Source: a virus. From it: a stretch of DNA of 27,414 nucleotides. Made by a program: the position numbers and the translations under genes. The stretch lies in the IMG/VR virus record IMGVR_UViG_3300031925_000014, positions 1 to 27,414 of that record. The stretch is one strand, 5' to 3'. Under the pieces are notes generated by a model that did not search any database, had not been told where the DNA came from, and saw only the letters and a list, made by a program, of their open reading frames with translations. This document shows positions 13,630 through 21,953 of this stretch, piece by piece. The stretch's first letter is position 1, and each line of letters starts with the position of its first letter.

Positions 13630-14523
13630 ATGATTACATCAGGTGCAAACCTATCGATTTTGTACACGGCTGTGAAGGCAAACTTTCAGCAAGGCCGTGG
13701 CATGTATACGCCAATGTGGAGCAAGGTGGCCACGCTGGTTCCTTCAACCACGGGCACGGAGAACTATTCATGGCTTGGTGAATTCTCTCGCTTGCGTGAA
13801 TGGATTGGCGAGCGCCAGATTAACCGTATGAAGTTGCACGGTTACTCGCTCACCAACAAAAAGTTTGAAGCGACGGAAGGCATTCCTCGCGAATACGTTG
13901 AAGATGATACCTATGGCGTGATGATGCCTAAATTCCAAGACATGGGATATGCAGCGGAATCTCACCCAGACGAAATGACCTTTGCTTTGCTGGCAGCTGG
14001 CTTTACCACCAAGTGTTATGACGGACAATTCTTCTTCGATACGGACCACCCAGTGGGCGAAGAAGGTCAAACAGCCTCGATTTCTAACATGCAGGCGGGC
14101 TCGGGTAAGCCTTGGTTCTTGCTCGATACAAGCCGTCCGCTTAAGCCGCTTATCTATCAAAAGCGCAAAGATTACAACCTAACCAACAAGACCGACGCGT
14201 CAAACTCTGATCACGTTTATATGCTGGATGAATTCCTGTATGGCGTTGATGCTCGTGGTAATTGGGGTTTTGGTTTCTGGCAACAAGCCTTTGCCTCTAA
14301 AGAGACTCTGAATGAAACCAACTTCGACTCTGCGGTGCAGAAGATGATGGAGTTTAAATCCGACAAAGGTCGCCCGCTTGGCATCAAGCCATCTCTATTG
14401 GTGGTTGGCCCGTCAAACCGTGCAGCGGCTCGCGCCCTGATCGAGACCGAACGCAAAGCGGATGGTGGCGACAACCCGAACTACAAAGCGGTTGAATTAC
14501 TTGTGGTGCCTTGGTTGGAATAG
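13630..14523 (+). CDS. Major head (capsid) protein, Mu gpT-like
   Basis: The 297-residue product (Mu T is 305) has the T-family features: MITSGANLSILYTAVKANFQ at the N-terminus, WLGEFSRLREWIGERQINR in the first third, FFDTDHPVG, and the FGFWQQAF and LLVVGPSNRAAAR segments near the end. It forms the icosahedral shell. GGAG eight bases before the ATG gives a good start. A 10-bp hairpin follows it at 14543-14574. Very secure by family and gene order. Confidence 0.95.
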   Translation: MITSGANLSILYTAVKANFQQGRGMYTPMWSKVATLVPSTTGTENYSWLGEFSRLREWIGERQINRMKLHGYSLTNKKFEATEGIPREYVEDDTYGVMMPKFQDMGYAAESHPDEMTFALLAAGFTTKCYDGQFFFDTDHPVGEEGQTASISNMQAGSGKPWFLLDTSRPLKPLIYQKRKDYNLTNKTDASNSDHVYMLDEFLYGVDARGNWGFGFWQQAFASKETLNETNFDSAVQKMMEFKSDKGRPLGIKPSLLVVGPSNRAAARALIETERKADGGDNPNYKAVELLVVPWLE

Positions 14524-14542
14524 CAGCCGTTTAGATCAGCAT

Positions 14543-14574
14543 AGATAGGCGCCAGCCAACACATGCGCCTATCT
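14543..14574 (+). other. Stable hairpin after the major head gene
   Basis: AGATAGGCGC at 14543-14552 pairs perfectly with GCGCCTATCT at 14565-14574 around a 12-base loop, starting 20 bases after the capsid gene stop. The sequence after it (GGTTAAGTTTT) is a poor U-tract. It probably protects the 3' end of capsid mRNA or partly terminates to keep capsid output high. Confidence 0.6.
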
Positions 14575-14599
14575 GGTTAAGTTTTGGAGAGACAATGCA

Positions 14600-15004
14600 A
14601 TGTCTGAAGAAGTTAAAAACATTCTTGTTATCAGTGCTGCGCATGACGGTTACCGCCGTGCGGGGATGGCTTTCAAGAATGGCGAAAACCTGCTGCCAGC
14701 CAGCCAGTTTACCGAAGCTCAGTTGGCGCAAATTCAAGCCGATCCGCATCTTCGATATGAGCTACATCAAGAAGATGTTGATGGTGGCGATGCATCGGGG
14801 TCCGTGGACGGGGTTTCGGGTGGCGTTGGCTTGATGGATGCCATCAAGCAGCTAGACCTAAGCAACGATGCGCACTTCACCAAAAGCGGCAAGCCAGAGC
14901 TAAAAGCGCTGTCTGCCATTGTTGGTCGTAACGTGACTGGTGCAGAGCGCGATGAAGTTTGGACCGCGATGCAAGAAGCGGCTGACGCGGCAAGCGGAGA
15001 GTAA
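14600..15004 (+). CDS. Mu gp35-like protein (HI1506-related)
   Basis: The ATG at 14600 has GGAGAG at 14586-14591. The 134-residue product starts with a small beta/alpha domain (VISAAHDGYRRAGMAFKNGENLLPASQFTEAQLAQIQADP), the FluMu/HI1506 N-terminal pattern that begins with residues about a reactive Gly-rich turn. A Gly/Ser/Asp linker (about 59-75) follows, then a small helical domain of the SAP/HeH kind (LSNDAHFTKSGKPELKALSAIVGRNVTGAERDEVW). It occupies the Mu gp35 position. Virion role unknown. Confidence 0.75.
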   Translation: MSEEVKNILVISAAHDGYRRAGMAFKNGENLLPASQFTEAQLAQIQADPHLRYELHQEDVDGGDASGSVDGVSGGVGLMDAIKQLDLSNDAHFTKSGKPELKALSAIVGRNVTGAERDEVWTAMQEAADAASGE

Positions 15005-15435
15005 TGATGTACTGCACAGCGGACGATATGATCAAGCGCTTTGAGCGAAACGAGCTGGTAGAACTAACGGACAAGGACGGCTCAACAGGTGACATTGTGA
15101 TGCCTGTTCTTGACCAAGCCATTGCTGACGCAACCAGCACCATTAATGGCTACCTTTCGGGTATTGTTCGCCTTCCGCTCTCTAGCCCGCCAGAGAATTT
15201 GAATCGTCTCTGTGCTGATATTGCTCGTTACTTCCTGTATGACGATGTGCTCGATGACGCGCATCAAGCGGCGCGTCGTTACAAAGAAGGCATGGATTAT
15301 TTGAAGCTGGTTGCGGGCGGAAAAATTCGCCTAGACATGCCAGTTGAAGACGCAAACGCCAGTGCGACCAACCTTGCGGAGTTCTATAGCGCTGGCAGCG
15401 TGTTTGCGCGAGACAAGTCGAAGGGCTTTTTATGA
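15004..15435 (+). CDS. DUF1320 family protein (Mu gp36-like)
   Basis: The 143-residue product matches DUF1320: MMYCTADDMIKRFERNELVELTD at the start, LDQAIADATSTINGYL at about 38-53, LCADIARYFLYDD at 69-81 and the RRYKEGMDYLKLVAGGKIRL segment. These resemble head-tail connector proteins (gp6/gp15-like helical adaptors). The start overlaps the gp35 stop by one base; a second ATG at 15007 would remove only one residue. The 3' end overlaps gp37 by four bases. Confidence 0.88.
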   Translation: MMYCTADDMIKRFERNELVELTDKDGSTGDIVMPVLDQAIADATSTINGYLSGIVRLPLSSPPENLNRLCADIARYFLYDDVLDDAHQAARRYKEGMDYLKLVAGGKIRLDMPVEDANASATNLAEFYSAGSVFARDKSKGFL

Positions 15436-15869
15436 TTGATATCGCTGATCTGGTCACAAGGCTTTCAGATAAGAGCGCAAAAACGCCGCCTTGGGTAGAT
15501 GTGAAAGAAATCTCAGACCTATCAACGCTAGACATCAGCAGAAGCGGAACGCGTGGCATAACGGTGTTTGTGTTCTCGCAGGGTGAGCGAGTGGCGGCGG
15601 ATGTTCGCGGCTCTGGCCCATATCTTCAAACCGTCACCGAAACCATTGGCGTGCTGATTGTCGCCAAGGTAGTGAACGATAACAAATTTGATTTCACGCC
15701 CGTTCGTCAAGCATTGCGTGAGCGCCTGTTTGGCTGGTCGCCCAATGCGGATTATGAGCCTTTCTGGCTTGGCGATGGTCGATTGATGAACGTGCAAAAA
15801 GGCCAGGTAACTTGGCTGGATAATTTCATTACTGAATACACAGAGGATCAGAATCGCTATGGCTCGTAA
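15432..15869 (+). CDS. Mu gp37-like protein, probable tail terminator
   Basis: The 145-residue product has an alpha/beta layout with GITVFVFSQGERVAADVRGSGPYLQTVTETIGVLIVAKV in the middle, typical of tail terminator or gp37 family proteins, followed by VRQALRERLFGWSPNADYEPFWLGDGRL. The tail terminator caps the tail tube and joins head to tail. It starts in an ATGA overlap with gp36 and overlaps the tail tube gene by 11 bases. The family is likely; exact function is inferred from position. Confidence 0.78.
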   Translation: MIDIADLVTRLSDKSAKTPPWVDVKEISDLSTLDISRSGTRGITVFVFSQGERVAADVRGSGPYLQTVTETIGVLIVAKVVNDNKFDFTPVRQALRERLFGWSPNADYEPFWLGDGRLMNVQKGQVTWLDNFITEYTEDQNRYGS

Positions 15870-16767
15870 AGCTCGAAAAAAAGTGATCGCTTATGCCACA
15901 GAAACAACTTACGGGCAGGATGCGATCGACGGGGGCACACCTAAATATCTTCTTGGTCGTGAGTTCTCAATTACGCCAATGGCTGGCGAGTCCACTCCGC
16001 TGGATTACGATGACGGTTTGCTTGGCAACTCTGGTGAAATTGTCACTGAGTTATATGTCACAGTGGAATTCACGGTAGACCTTGCCTCCGGCGGCGCAGC
16101 AGCAACGCCTGCGCCTTGGGGTGATCTCATGAAGGCTTGCCTTCGCTCCGTGACAACAGGTGCTGATAGCAGTACTTACGCTATTGACGATGCGGTTGAA
16201 TCTTCACTCACGCTTTATTTCTACCAAAGCGGAGTGCTGCACAAAGTCACCGGTGCTCGTGGCTCTTTATCTATGGCGGCGAACGCGAAGAGCTTCGGTG
16301 GTATTACGTTTAGCTTCTCTGGTTTGTTCAGTGTGGTGAGTGCCTCTGCATTGCCTGCGGCGGATTTTACGCCATGGAAAACACCGTTAAAGATTGGCGT
16401 GGAGAACTCCGCGTTCACCATTGACGCTGCGCCAGTCAAAATGATTTCGCTTGAGTATGACCAAGCAAACAGCGTGGTTTACCAAGAGTACGTTGGTCAT
16501 GAGGAAGTCATCATTACCGACTTTGCGCCAACAGGTACTCTGGTGATTGAGGCACCAGACCTCGCCACCTTTGATCCATTTGCAGCGGCAAAGGCGGCGC
16601 AGCCTCATGCACTGGTCTTTACCAATGGCCCTGTTGGCAATCAGGTCGAGTTTTCTAGCACCAAGGTGCAACTTGGCCGACCAACCTACGCAGACCAGGA
16701 CGGAACGCAAACCTACAGCATTCCGCTGCGGTTCTTGGGCAACAGTGACAAGTTCGTCACGCGCTAA
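15859..16767 (+). CDS. Phage tail tube protein
   Basis: The 302-residue product resembles siphovirus major tail tube proteins: a basic N-terminus, AYATETTYGQDAIDGGTPKYLLGREFSITPMAGES, then beta strands with TELYVTVEFTVDLASGGAAATPAPWGDLMKACL and a C-terminal Ig-like beta-rich half ending SIPLRFLGNSDKFVTR. The tube forms the DNA channel. No sheath protein gene is found next to it, unlike Mu, so the tail should be non-contractile. A 10-bp hairpin follows at 16775-16799. Confidence 0.88.
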   Translation: MARKARKKVIAYATETTYGQDAIDGGTPKYLLGREFSITPMAGESTPLDYDDGLLGNSGEIVTELYVTVEFTVDLASGGAAATPAPWGDLMKACLRSVTTGADSSTYAIDDAVESSLTLYFYQSGVLHKVTGARGSLSMAANAKSFGGITFSFSGLFSVVSASALPAADFTPWKTPLKIGVENSAFTIDAAPVKMISLEYDQANSVVYQEYVGHEEVIITDFAPTGTLVIEAPDLATFDPFAAAKAAQPHALVFTNGPVGNQVEFSSTKVQLGRPTYADQDGTQTYSIPLRFLGNSDKFVTR

Positions 16768-16774
16768 TCCAATC

Positions 16775-16799
16775 TAAAGCGCTCTTTATGGGCGCTTTA
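16775..16799 (+). other. Stable hairpin after the tail tube gene
   Basis: TAAAGCGCTC at 16775-16784 pairs with GGGCGCTTTA at 16790-16799 (ten pairs, one G-U) around TTTAT, eight bases after the tail tube gene stop. No U-tract follows. Like the hairpin after the capsid gene, it follows the product needed in the largest amount in its module and may stabilise mRNA or partly terminate. Confidence 0.6.
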
Positions 16800-16835
16800 A
16801 TCCCCATTCAAACCCGAATTAAAGAGAGACGACGA

Positions 16836-17162
16836 ATGTTTAAAGTAACAAGCGAATGTTTGGTGAAGAGTTGGCCTGCGGTGGTTGAAATGCCAGCAGA
16901 TGGCGGTGTGATTGAGAAGTTTAATATCACGCTTGATCTGCTCATTCTCGATGTGAATGAAAACGGCAAGGTGCTTAATGGCGACAAAAAGGCGCTCAAG
17001 AACATTGTTAAAGGTTGGTCAGGTATTTTTGATAAAGACGGCAAAGAAATGCTGTTTAACGACGCCAACCTAGACGCCCTGCTTCTTAACCAATTTTTCG
17101 TTATTGCGGTTTTCCGCGCTTATACCCAAGCCTCTAACGGTCAGGCCGCTGAAAAAAACTGA
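16836..17162 (+). CDS. Tail assembly chaperone (lambda gpG analogue)
   Basis: The ATG at 16836 has GAGAGACGACGA upstream; the in-frame ATG at 16788 begins inside the hairpin and is rejected. The 108-residue product (MFKVTSECLVKSWPAVVEMP) is small with a beta N-terminus and helical C-terminus. It lies between the tail tube and tape measure genes, the invariant place of tail chaperones in siphophages. It ends in QAAEKN just before a slippery sequence, so a fraction of ribosomes should shift to make a longer GT-type fusion. It coats tape measure protein during tail assembly. Confidence 0.85.
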   Translation: MFKVTSECLVKSWPAVVEMPADGGVIEKFNITLDLLILDVNENGKVLNGDKKALKNIVKGWSGIFDKDGKEMLFNDANLDALLLNQFFVIAVFRAYTQASNGQAAEKN

Positions 17163-17196
17163 TAGATGCGGTGCGCTCTTTTATGAGGGCGCCCGC
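17153..17196 (+). promoter_or_regulatory. Programmed -1 ribosomal frameshift signal
   Basis: The heptamer A AAA AAC at 17153-17159 is in the correct zero-frame phase directly before the TGA at 17160-17162. Eight bases later a stem begins: GCGG(T)GCGCTCT at 17168-17179 with AGGGCGCCCGC at 17186-17196 (one bulged T, one T-G), with a 6-base loop. The -1 frame is open from 17153 to 17500. Confidence 0.9.
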
Positions 17197-17500
17197 CGTT
17201 TCGCCACAGGACGATAGCGAGTGGCAAGCAGAGAAAGCCCTTTGGGGCATCGAAGATTTAGATGAAGAGCCGGAGGATGAAAGCATATTGCTCTGGCAGG
17301 AAAACTGGGATGCAGTGATGTGGTGGTTATCCATTCCCTGCTTTCTCAAGTGGAATATGGGGGCTTGTCTTGGCATGGATGTATTTGCCGTTAAGGCGGA
17401 TGCGGAAATGAGCGCAAGGAGCATCAACCCAGACGATTACAACAAGCTCAAAGTGATCGCAAGAACAGTGACCGAGGAACTCAATGGCAGGAAACAGTAA
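17159..17500 (+). CDS. T part of the frameshifted tail chaperone GT fusion
   Basis: This is the -1 frame reached by slippage at 17153-17159; base 17159 is read twice, so the fusion is join(16836..17159,17159..17500), 221 residues. The added 113 residues start LIDAVRSFMRAPAVSPQDD, have an acidic stretch (DLDEEPEDES), then tryptophan-rich LLWQENWDAVMWWLSIPCFLKWNMG and a helical C-terminus. No convincing independent start is present; GTG 17171 and ATG 17183 lie inside the frameshift stem and lack a ribosome binding site. GT binds the tape measure protein in lambda. Its end overlaps the tape measure gene by 17 bases. Confidence 0.85.
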   Translation: MIDAVRSFMRAPAVSPQDDSEWQAEKALWGIEDLDEEPEDESILLWQENWDAVMWWLSIPCFLKWNMGACLGMDVFAVKADAEMSARSINPDDYNKLKVIARTVTEELNGRKQ

Positions 17501-20330
17501 AGATCTTGTTTTAAAGCTGAGATTTAATGCCGAGAACAAAGAGTTCATTGGTCAAGTCAAAAGCTCTGCCAACGTAGTGGATGATTTGGGCAACAAATCA
17601 AACAAGGCGGGCGCGGGGCTAAAAACGCTTTCTAAAGAGTCGAAATCGGCAGGTGTCGATCTCTCCTCTCTCAAATCTCAGGTGCTTGGTTTGGCTGGCG
17701 GTTTCTCGGCGCTGGCCGTGGCTATCAACGCAAAAGATACGCTAGGCCAATACCAAGACATGCGCACGCAAATCACGGCGTTGGTGGGCGGTAAGGAGCA
17801 GTGGCTGCAAACGGAGCAGTACCTCAACCAGGTTGCTGAAGAGCACAACAAGACCATTCTCGATATGGCTCAAAGCTATGCGCGTCTTTCTGTGCTTCAA
17901 GAGGCTGGCTTGGTGACGCAGCGTGAAACCATGATGCTGTTTGAGGGTATGAGCAACGCCCAGAGTCAATTGGGCGCAACTACAACGCAGCTAGACCAAG
18001 CCATGTATGGCTTGTCTCAGGCGTTGGCTTCACCAACTGTTCGTGCGGAAGAGTTAAACCAAGTGGTTGAACCTTTGCCAGGTTTGCTCAATAAGCTTGA
18101 TAAAGCGGCAGGGCTGAATGCAGGCGGATTCCGCCAGATGATGCTTGATGGCAAAGTCACCAGTGACTTCTTCAAAACCACGCTGATTAAAGCGTTGGCA
18201 GATTACGAAGGCGCGGCAGCGCGAACGGCGCAAAATGTCAACGCGCAGCAGGCGGCGTTTTCTCGCTCTTATCAGCAGATGGTTCTTGCGTTTGAAAAAC
18301 CCATTTCAACCGTGTTCTCAAACTCCATCTCTGCCAGCGTTTCAGTGCTCGATACTTTCGCGGCCAATGCGGATCTCATTACTGATTTGGTTGGCGTAGC
18401 CTTGTTTGCTGCTATGGGCCGTGGTGCGGCGGCCGTGGCCTCGATGACGAAAGTCAAAATAAGAGACATTGCGGCAGATCGACAAAAGATCGTGGCAGAA
18501 CAACAAAAGAACGTGGTCGAGCTGGCCTCGATTCAATCTGAAATTCGCCATTTGGAAGTGATGCGCGCCACCAATGCGCAGCGCTTTGCGGCAACGGGCG
18601 CAGTGAACGCACTGGCCGCGGCTGAAGCGAGAGAGAAAGTGGTGAAAGATGCGCTTGCTGCTTCACAGGCTCGCCTTAATGTGACCATGCGCGCTGGCTC
18701 TGTTCTGATGGGTGCGTTAGGTGGCCCGCTCGGCATCGCAATGATGGCGGCGGGTGCGATTGGCTACTTTGCTTTGACGTCGGATCAAGCAAAAGACAGC
18801 AGTGAAGGCCTAAAAGACGAGCTGAGCAAGCTGATTTCAGAGTACAAGGAGTTAAACGAAGTTGGTAAAGAGCGCTTTGCTCAAAATCTTGCCAATGGTG
18901 CCGTTGAGGCTCGCAGAGCGCTCATTGATACTCAGATCGCCATCAATAAAGTGAAGAGCGAGCTTGCAGATGCTGAGCGCTCCGGATCTCCTTTGATGGT
19001 GCAGAAGCGCATTGAGCTAAGTTCGCTTGAAGCTCAGGCCGAAAAATTCGAACAGGCAGTGGTTAAGTCTAACGCTGCCTACCAAGAGCTTCTAAAAACA
19101 AATACAGATGGCAAATGGCAAGAGCCAGTTGGCGAAGGCTCTCAAACAGAGGAGCAAGAAAAAGCCCTAAAAGCGGGCGAGCGAATGTTAGAGAACCTAG
19201 CCAAGCAAGCGGCACTTTATGGCAACACATCGGAAGTGGCTCGCGTTCGTTACGAAATCGAAAAGGGTTCACTGCAAGGCATTAACGACCAGCTCAAAGA
19301 GCAGCTGTTACTGCAAGCAAGAATCATAGACCAAAAACGCGCCGATGCTGAGGAGGTTAAGACAAAGAAGAAAACGGACAAAATTGACGACTTCTTTGCT
19401 TCTTCTGATGAGCTCAATAACGAATTTCTTATGCGTTTGGCCATTCAGGCCGACTACGAGAACAAGGCGAAAATTCAAGAGCAATTCGCTTACGCAGAGC
19501 GCCAAGAGCAGCTTCAAGCGCAGTTTAATGCCGCTTATGAGCAAGCTCGCGGTAACCAAGAGCTGATGCATGCGCTTGAGAGTGAGTATTTCCAGAATCG
19601 TCAAGTGTTGCGCCAAGCGCACGAAATGAACCTAACGGAAATTACGCGCCAAGAAGAAGAAAAGCGCAGAGCGATGATGCTGCAAAACGTTGGCTTTGCC
19701 TTGAGCTCTGGCGCTCAGATGTTTGATGGCTTTGCTGCGCTAGCGAAAACCTACAAAGGCGAGCAATCCAACACCTACCGCACTCTTTTTGCTATCAGTA
19801 AGGGATTTGCGGTGGCTTCGGCGGGCTTAAACCTTTGGATGGCGATCTCTAACGCATCCGCTGTTCAGCCTTGGTATGCCGCTGCGGCCGCTATTGCCTC
19901 TGCCACAGCGCAAGGCGCGGGAATTTTGGCAAGCCTAAAAAGCTCAAGCTATCAGGGCCAAGCGCACGACGGTATCGATCGTGTTCCTGCGGCCAATGAG
20001 GGCACCTGGCTGCTCAAAGCGAATGAGATGGTGCTTAACCCCGCTCAAGCCGATAACTTCCGATGGATGGTTGGCGCGATGCAGCAAATGAAATCTGCCT
20101 TTGGAGCGATGTCTGCATCGAGTGCCAGTTCAAATTTCGGCGGCGGCGTGGTGGTCAACATTCACACCCCAGCTGGCACGCAAACAAGGCAGCAAGAAAG
20201 CGTTGCGCCAGATGGTAGCAAGCAGATCGATTTCTATATCGAGAAGGCGAAGCAGGCGACGCTGGATGCAATGTATCAAGATGCAGATAACGGTGGCCCA
20301 ATTACAACCAGAATCAGAGCGAGTGCGTAA
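17484..20330 (+). CDS. Tail tape measure protein
   Basis: At 948 residues this is the second-longest gene in the window. It is helical throughout, begins LVLKLRFNAENKEFIGQVKSS, and has the tape measure N-terminal pattern ALASPTVRAEELNQVVEPLPGLLNKLDKAAG at 175-205. Hydrophobic stretches occur near 62-84, 290-312, 392-415 and 765-815, with coiled-coil regions at 440-540 and 590-720. It sets tail length and is ejected with DNA. At about 1.5 angstroms per residue the tail would be about 140 nm, an estimate from the general rule. Its stop overlaps the next ATG by one base. Confidence 0.93.
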   Translation: MAGNSKDLVLKLRFNAENKEFIGQVKSSANVVDDLGNKSNKAGAGLKTLSKESKSAGVDLSSLKSQVLGLAGGFSALAVAINAKDTLGQYQDMRTQITALVGGKEQWLQTEQYLNQVAEEHNKTILDMAQSYARLSVLQEAGLVTQRETMMLFEGMSNAQSQLGATTTQLDQAMYGLSQALASPTVRAEELNQVVEPLPGLLNKLDKAAGLNAGGFRQMMLDGKVTSDFFKTTLIKALADYEGAAARTAQNVNAQQAAFSRSYQQMVLAFEKPISTVFSNSISASVSVLDTFAANADLITDLVGVALFAAMGRGAAAVASMTKVKIRDIAADRQKIVAEQQKNVVELASIQSEIRHLEVMRATNAQRFAATGAVNALAAAEAREKVVKDALAASQARLNVTMRAGSVLMGALGGPLGIAMMAAGAIGYFALTSDQAKDSSEGLKDELSKLISEYKELNEVGKERFAQNLANGAVEARRALIDTQIAINKVKSELADAERSGSPLMVQKRIELSSLEAQAEKFEQAVVKSNAAYQELLKTNTDGKWQEPVGEGSQTEEQEKALKAGERMLENLAKQAALYGNTSEVARVRYEIEKGSLQGINDQLKEQLLLQARIIDQKRADAEEVKTKKKTDKIDDFFASSDELNNEFLMRLAIQADYENKAKIQEQFAYAERQEQLQAQFNAAYEQARGNQELMHALESEYFQNRQVLRQAHEMNLTEITRQEEEKRRAMMLQNVGFALSSGAQMFDGFAALAKTYKGEQSNTYRTLFAISKGFAVASAGLNLWMAISNASAVQPWYAAAAAIASATAQGAGILASLKSSSYQGQAHDGIDRVPAANEGTWLLKANEMVLNPAQADNFRWMVGAMQQMKSAFGAMSASSASSNFGGGVVVNIHTPAGTQTRQQESVAPDGSKQIDFYIEKAKQATLDAMYQDADNGGPITTRIRASA

Positions 20331-20938
20331 TGTCAGAACCATTGCTTACTGAGAATTTAATTCCAACCCTTTCGGATTTTCAATTGGGAAGAACGGAAAG
20401 GCTAAATAAAAGTGCGTTCACAGAAGCGGCGCAAGTGATTGGTAGCCCTACGGGGTTATGGACGGCGAAATTGAAGTTTGAAAACGTGCGCGTGGCAGAT
20501 GCCAGAGTGTTGATCGGTTTTCTTATCTCGCTTCGCGGCGCTTCGGGTAATTTTCGTCTGTTTGATTGGTCGGCGCCAAATGCCAATGGCGCTGGCGGCG
20601 TGTATCCAGTGACGGACATTTCCCAATCGGCTCCTGGCCTTGTTGTGATCATCACTACGCTGCCAAGCACAAAGTTAGCATCCGTGGGTGATTATGTTGA
20701 GATTGGAGGTGAGCTAAAAGCGCTGATAGCCGATGTAAATACCGATGAGCTAGGCAAGGCGACGTTGTTGTTTGAGCCATTCCTGCGCAATCCAATCACG
20801 GTGGATACGCAAGTGAACTTTGATAAGCCAACGGGCAAGTTTCGTCTTGCGCCGGGTTACAAGGTGCCAAGAATGACCAGTAAAAAATTAGTACATGCAG
20901 AGATTGCCATCGACTGCATAGAAGCAGTCACGATTTAG
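20330..20938 (+). CDS. Distal tail / minor tail protein
   Basis: The 202-residue product is beta-rich. It contains WTAKLKFENVRVADARVLIGFLISLRGASGNFRLFDWSAPNANG at 43-86, where the SGNFRLFDWSAP turn is typical of minor tail proteins after the tape measure gene in Mu-like siphophages. The C-terminus (FRLAPGYKVPRMTSKKLVHAEIAIDCIEA) completes the beta domain. It probably attaches the tail tip to the tube. The exact family was not identified; position and content support a tail role. Confidence 0.7.
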   Translation: MSEPLLTENLIPTLSDFQLGRTERLNKSAFTEAAQVIGSPTGLWTAKLKFENVRVADARVLIGFLISLRGASGNFRLFDWSAPNANGAGGVYPVTDISQSAPGLVVIITTLPSTKLASVGDYVEIGGELKALIADVNTDELGKATLLFEPFLRNPITVDTQVNFDKPTGKFRLAPGYKVPRMTSKKLVHAEIAIDCIEAVTI

Positions 20939-20946
20939 GAGCGGTT

Positions 20947-21540
20947 ATGGATATTTTTAGCCCAGACATGATTGCGGCAATGGAAAAGCCAGAAGTGAGT
21001 TTGATCTACGCGGTGCGCTTAGATATGCCAACGGGTATTTCTCGCCTTCATACCGATATCGGCACGTTTAATCACTTCCCCTTCGATCCAAACGAAAAAT
21101 ATTACGGAGTGGGCAACTTGGGCGGCATTGGTGATGCGAATTACGGCGATGGGGATGAAACCTCTCCGAGCATCACGCTAGAGCTTTCGGTGAAAGACGA
21201 TGCAATCCGCGCTGAGATTTTGGCAGGCGGCTATCAGGGAAGGACGGGTGAGCTCTTTTTGGTCGCGATGGATGAGGTAGGTCGCGTGGCGGCTTGGGCA
21301 TTGATGTTTGATGGCGTAATGGACACCGCCTCAATTAAGCAAGGCACCACCAACGTTATTCAGTTGCCGCTTACCGCACCAGATGATGCAATGGAAAAGG
21401 GCCTGAATTGGCGCTGCACTGATGAGTCTCACAAGGCGCAATTCCCAGATGATGAGTTCTATCAATACACCAAGTACATGGAAGATTTCGTGATCTACTG
21501 GGGCAACGCAAAAGACGGCATCCCGCTTAAGGACTTCTAG
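20947..21540 (+). CDS. Tail hub-like minor tail protein
   Basis: AGGAGCGG precedes the ATG at 20947. The 197-residue product has the pattern of hub-type minor tail proteins: YYGVGNLGGIGDANYGDGDETSPSITLELSVKDDAIRAEIL then YQGRTGELFLVAMDEVGRV and an ALMFDGVMDTASIKQGTTNVIQL strand pair, resembling the DUF2163/DUF1833-like tail proteins. It ends near FVIYWG. It links the distal tail ring to the J-like tip. Exact family not certain. Confidence 0.75.
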   Translation: MDIFSPDMIAAMEKPEVSLIYAVRLDMPTGISRLHTDIGTFNHFPFDPNEKYYGVGNLGGIGDANYGDGDETSPSITLELSVKDDAIRAEILAGGYQGRTGELFLVAMDEVGRVAAWALMFDGVMDTASIKQGTTNVIQLPLTAPDDAMEKGLNWRCTDESHKAQFPDDEFYQYTKYMEDFVIYWGNAKDGIPLKDF

Positions 21541-21948
21541 ATGAACAAAATAGAAAAACTGAATGCCTTCCTTGCTCAGTACGCAAATAAAGGCTTTGCA
21601 ACGGGCGTTAATGATTGCGCTCTTTTTGTTTCCGATTGGGCGCTTGCTCTAACAGGTGAAGATTTGGCCGCGCCATTTCGCGGACGTTACAAGACCGATT
21701 TGGGTAGCGCTCGGCTGATTAAAAAGCTTGGCTACAAAGGTTTGGAAGATTTGGTTTACCGAGAGTTCGATCGCATCGCGAAGCGAAGAAAAAGCCCGCT
21801 AATGGCCCAGCGTGGTGATGTGGCTTGGGTGATTGGCCCGCAAGAGCGCGTTTGCGGTGTAGTGGGTGCGGGTGGCGTGTTGGTGCTTGGCGTTACAGGA
21901 TTGGTATCGCTGCCGCTTTCCTCAATTGTCTGTGCTTGGGAGGTTTAA
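21541..21948 (+). CDS. DUF6950/NlpC-P60-like tail protein
   Basis: The ATG starts immediately after the previous TAG. The 135-residue product contains TGVNDCALFVSDWALALTGED with the cysteine (C26) that serves as nucleophile in NlpC/P60-type enzymes, and a second region QRGDVAWVIGPQERVCGVVGAGGVLVLG. The active-site His expected near VCGVVG is not visible, so the peptidase activity may be lost, as seems usual in the DUF6950 family. Such proteins lie before J in siphophage tail tip modules and may open the cell wall on infection or act as assembly factors. Confidence 0.78.
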   Translation: MNKIEKLNAFLAQYANKGFATGVNDCALFVSDWALALTGEDLAAPFRGRYKTDLGSARLIKKLGYKGLEDLVYREFDRIAKRRKSPLMAQRGDVAWVIGPQERVCGVVGAGGVLVLGVTGLVSLPLSSIVCAWEV

Positions 21949-21953
21949 GGCTA

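Noticed and set aside
16788-16835. Upstream in-frame start of the tail chaperone gene
   Set aside because: It begins inside the hairpin after the tail tube gene and adds a basic 16-residue stretch unlike chaperone starts. ATG 16836 has a purine-rich leader.
17171-17183. Independent start (GTG 17171 or ATG 17183) for the T part of the tail chaperone
   Set aside because: No ribosome binding site, and the codons lie in the frameshift stem. The in-phase A AAA AAC and the lambda-type arrangement explain its expression better.
21825-21953. Upstream extension of the J-like gene to an earlier in-frame ATG
   Set aside because: The extra 43 residues overlap the DUF6950 gene in another frame, are rich in Arg/Cys/Trp, and do not look like a J N-terminus. 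ATG 21954 gives the expected hydrophobic start.
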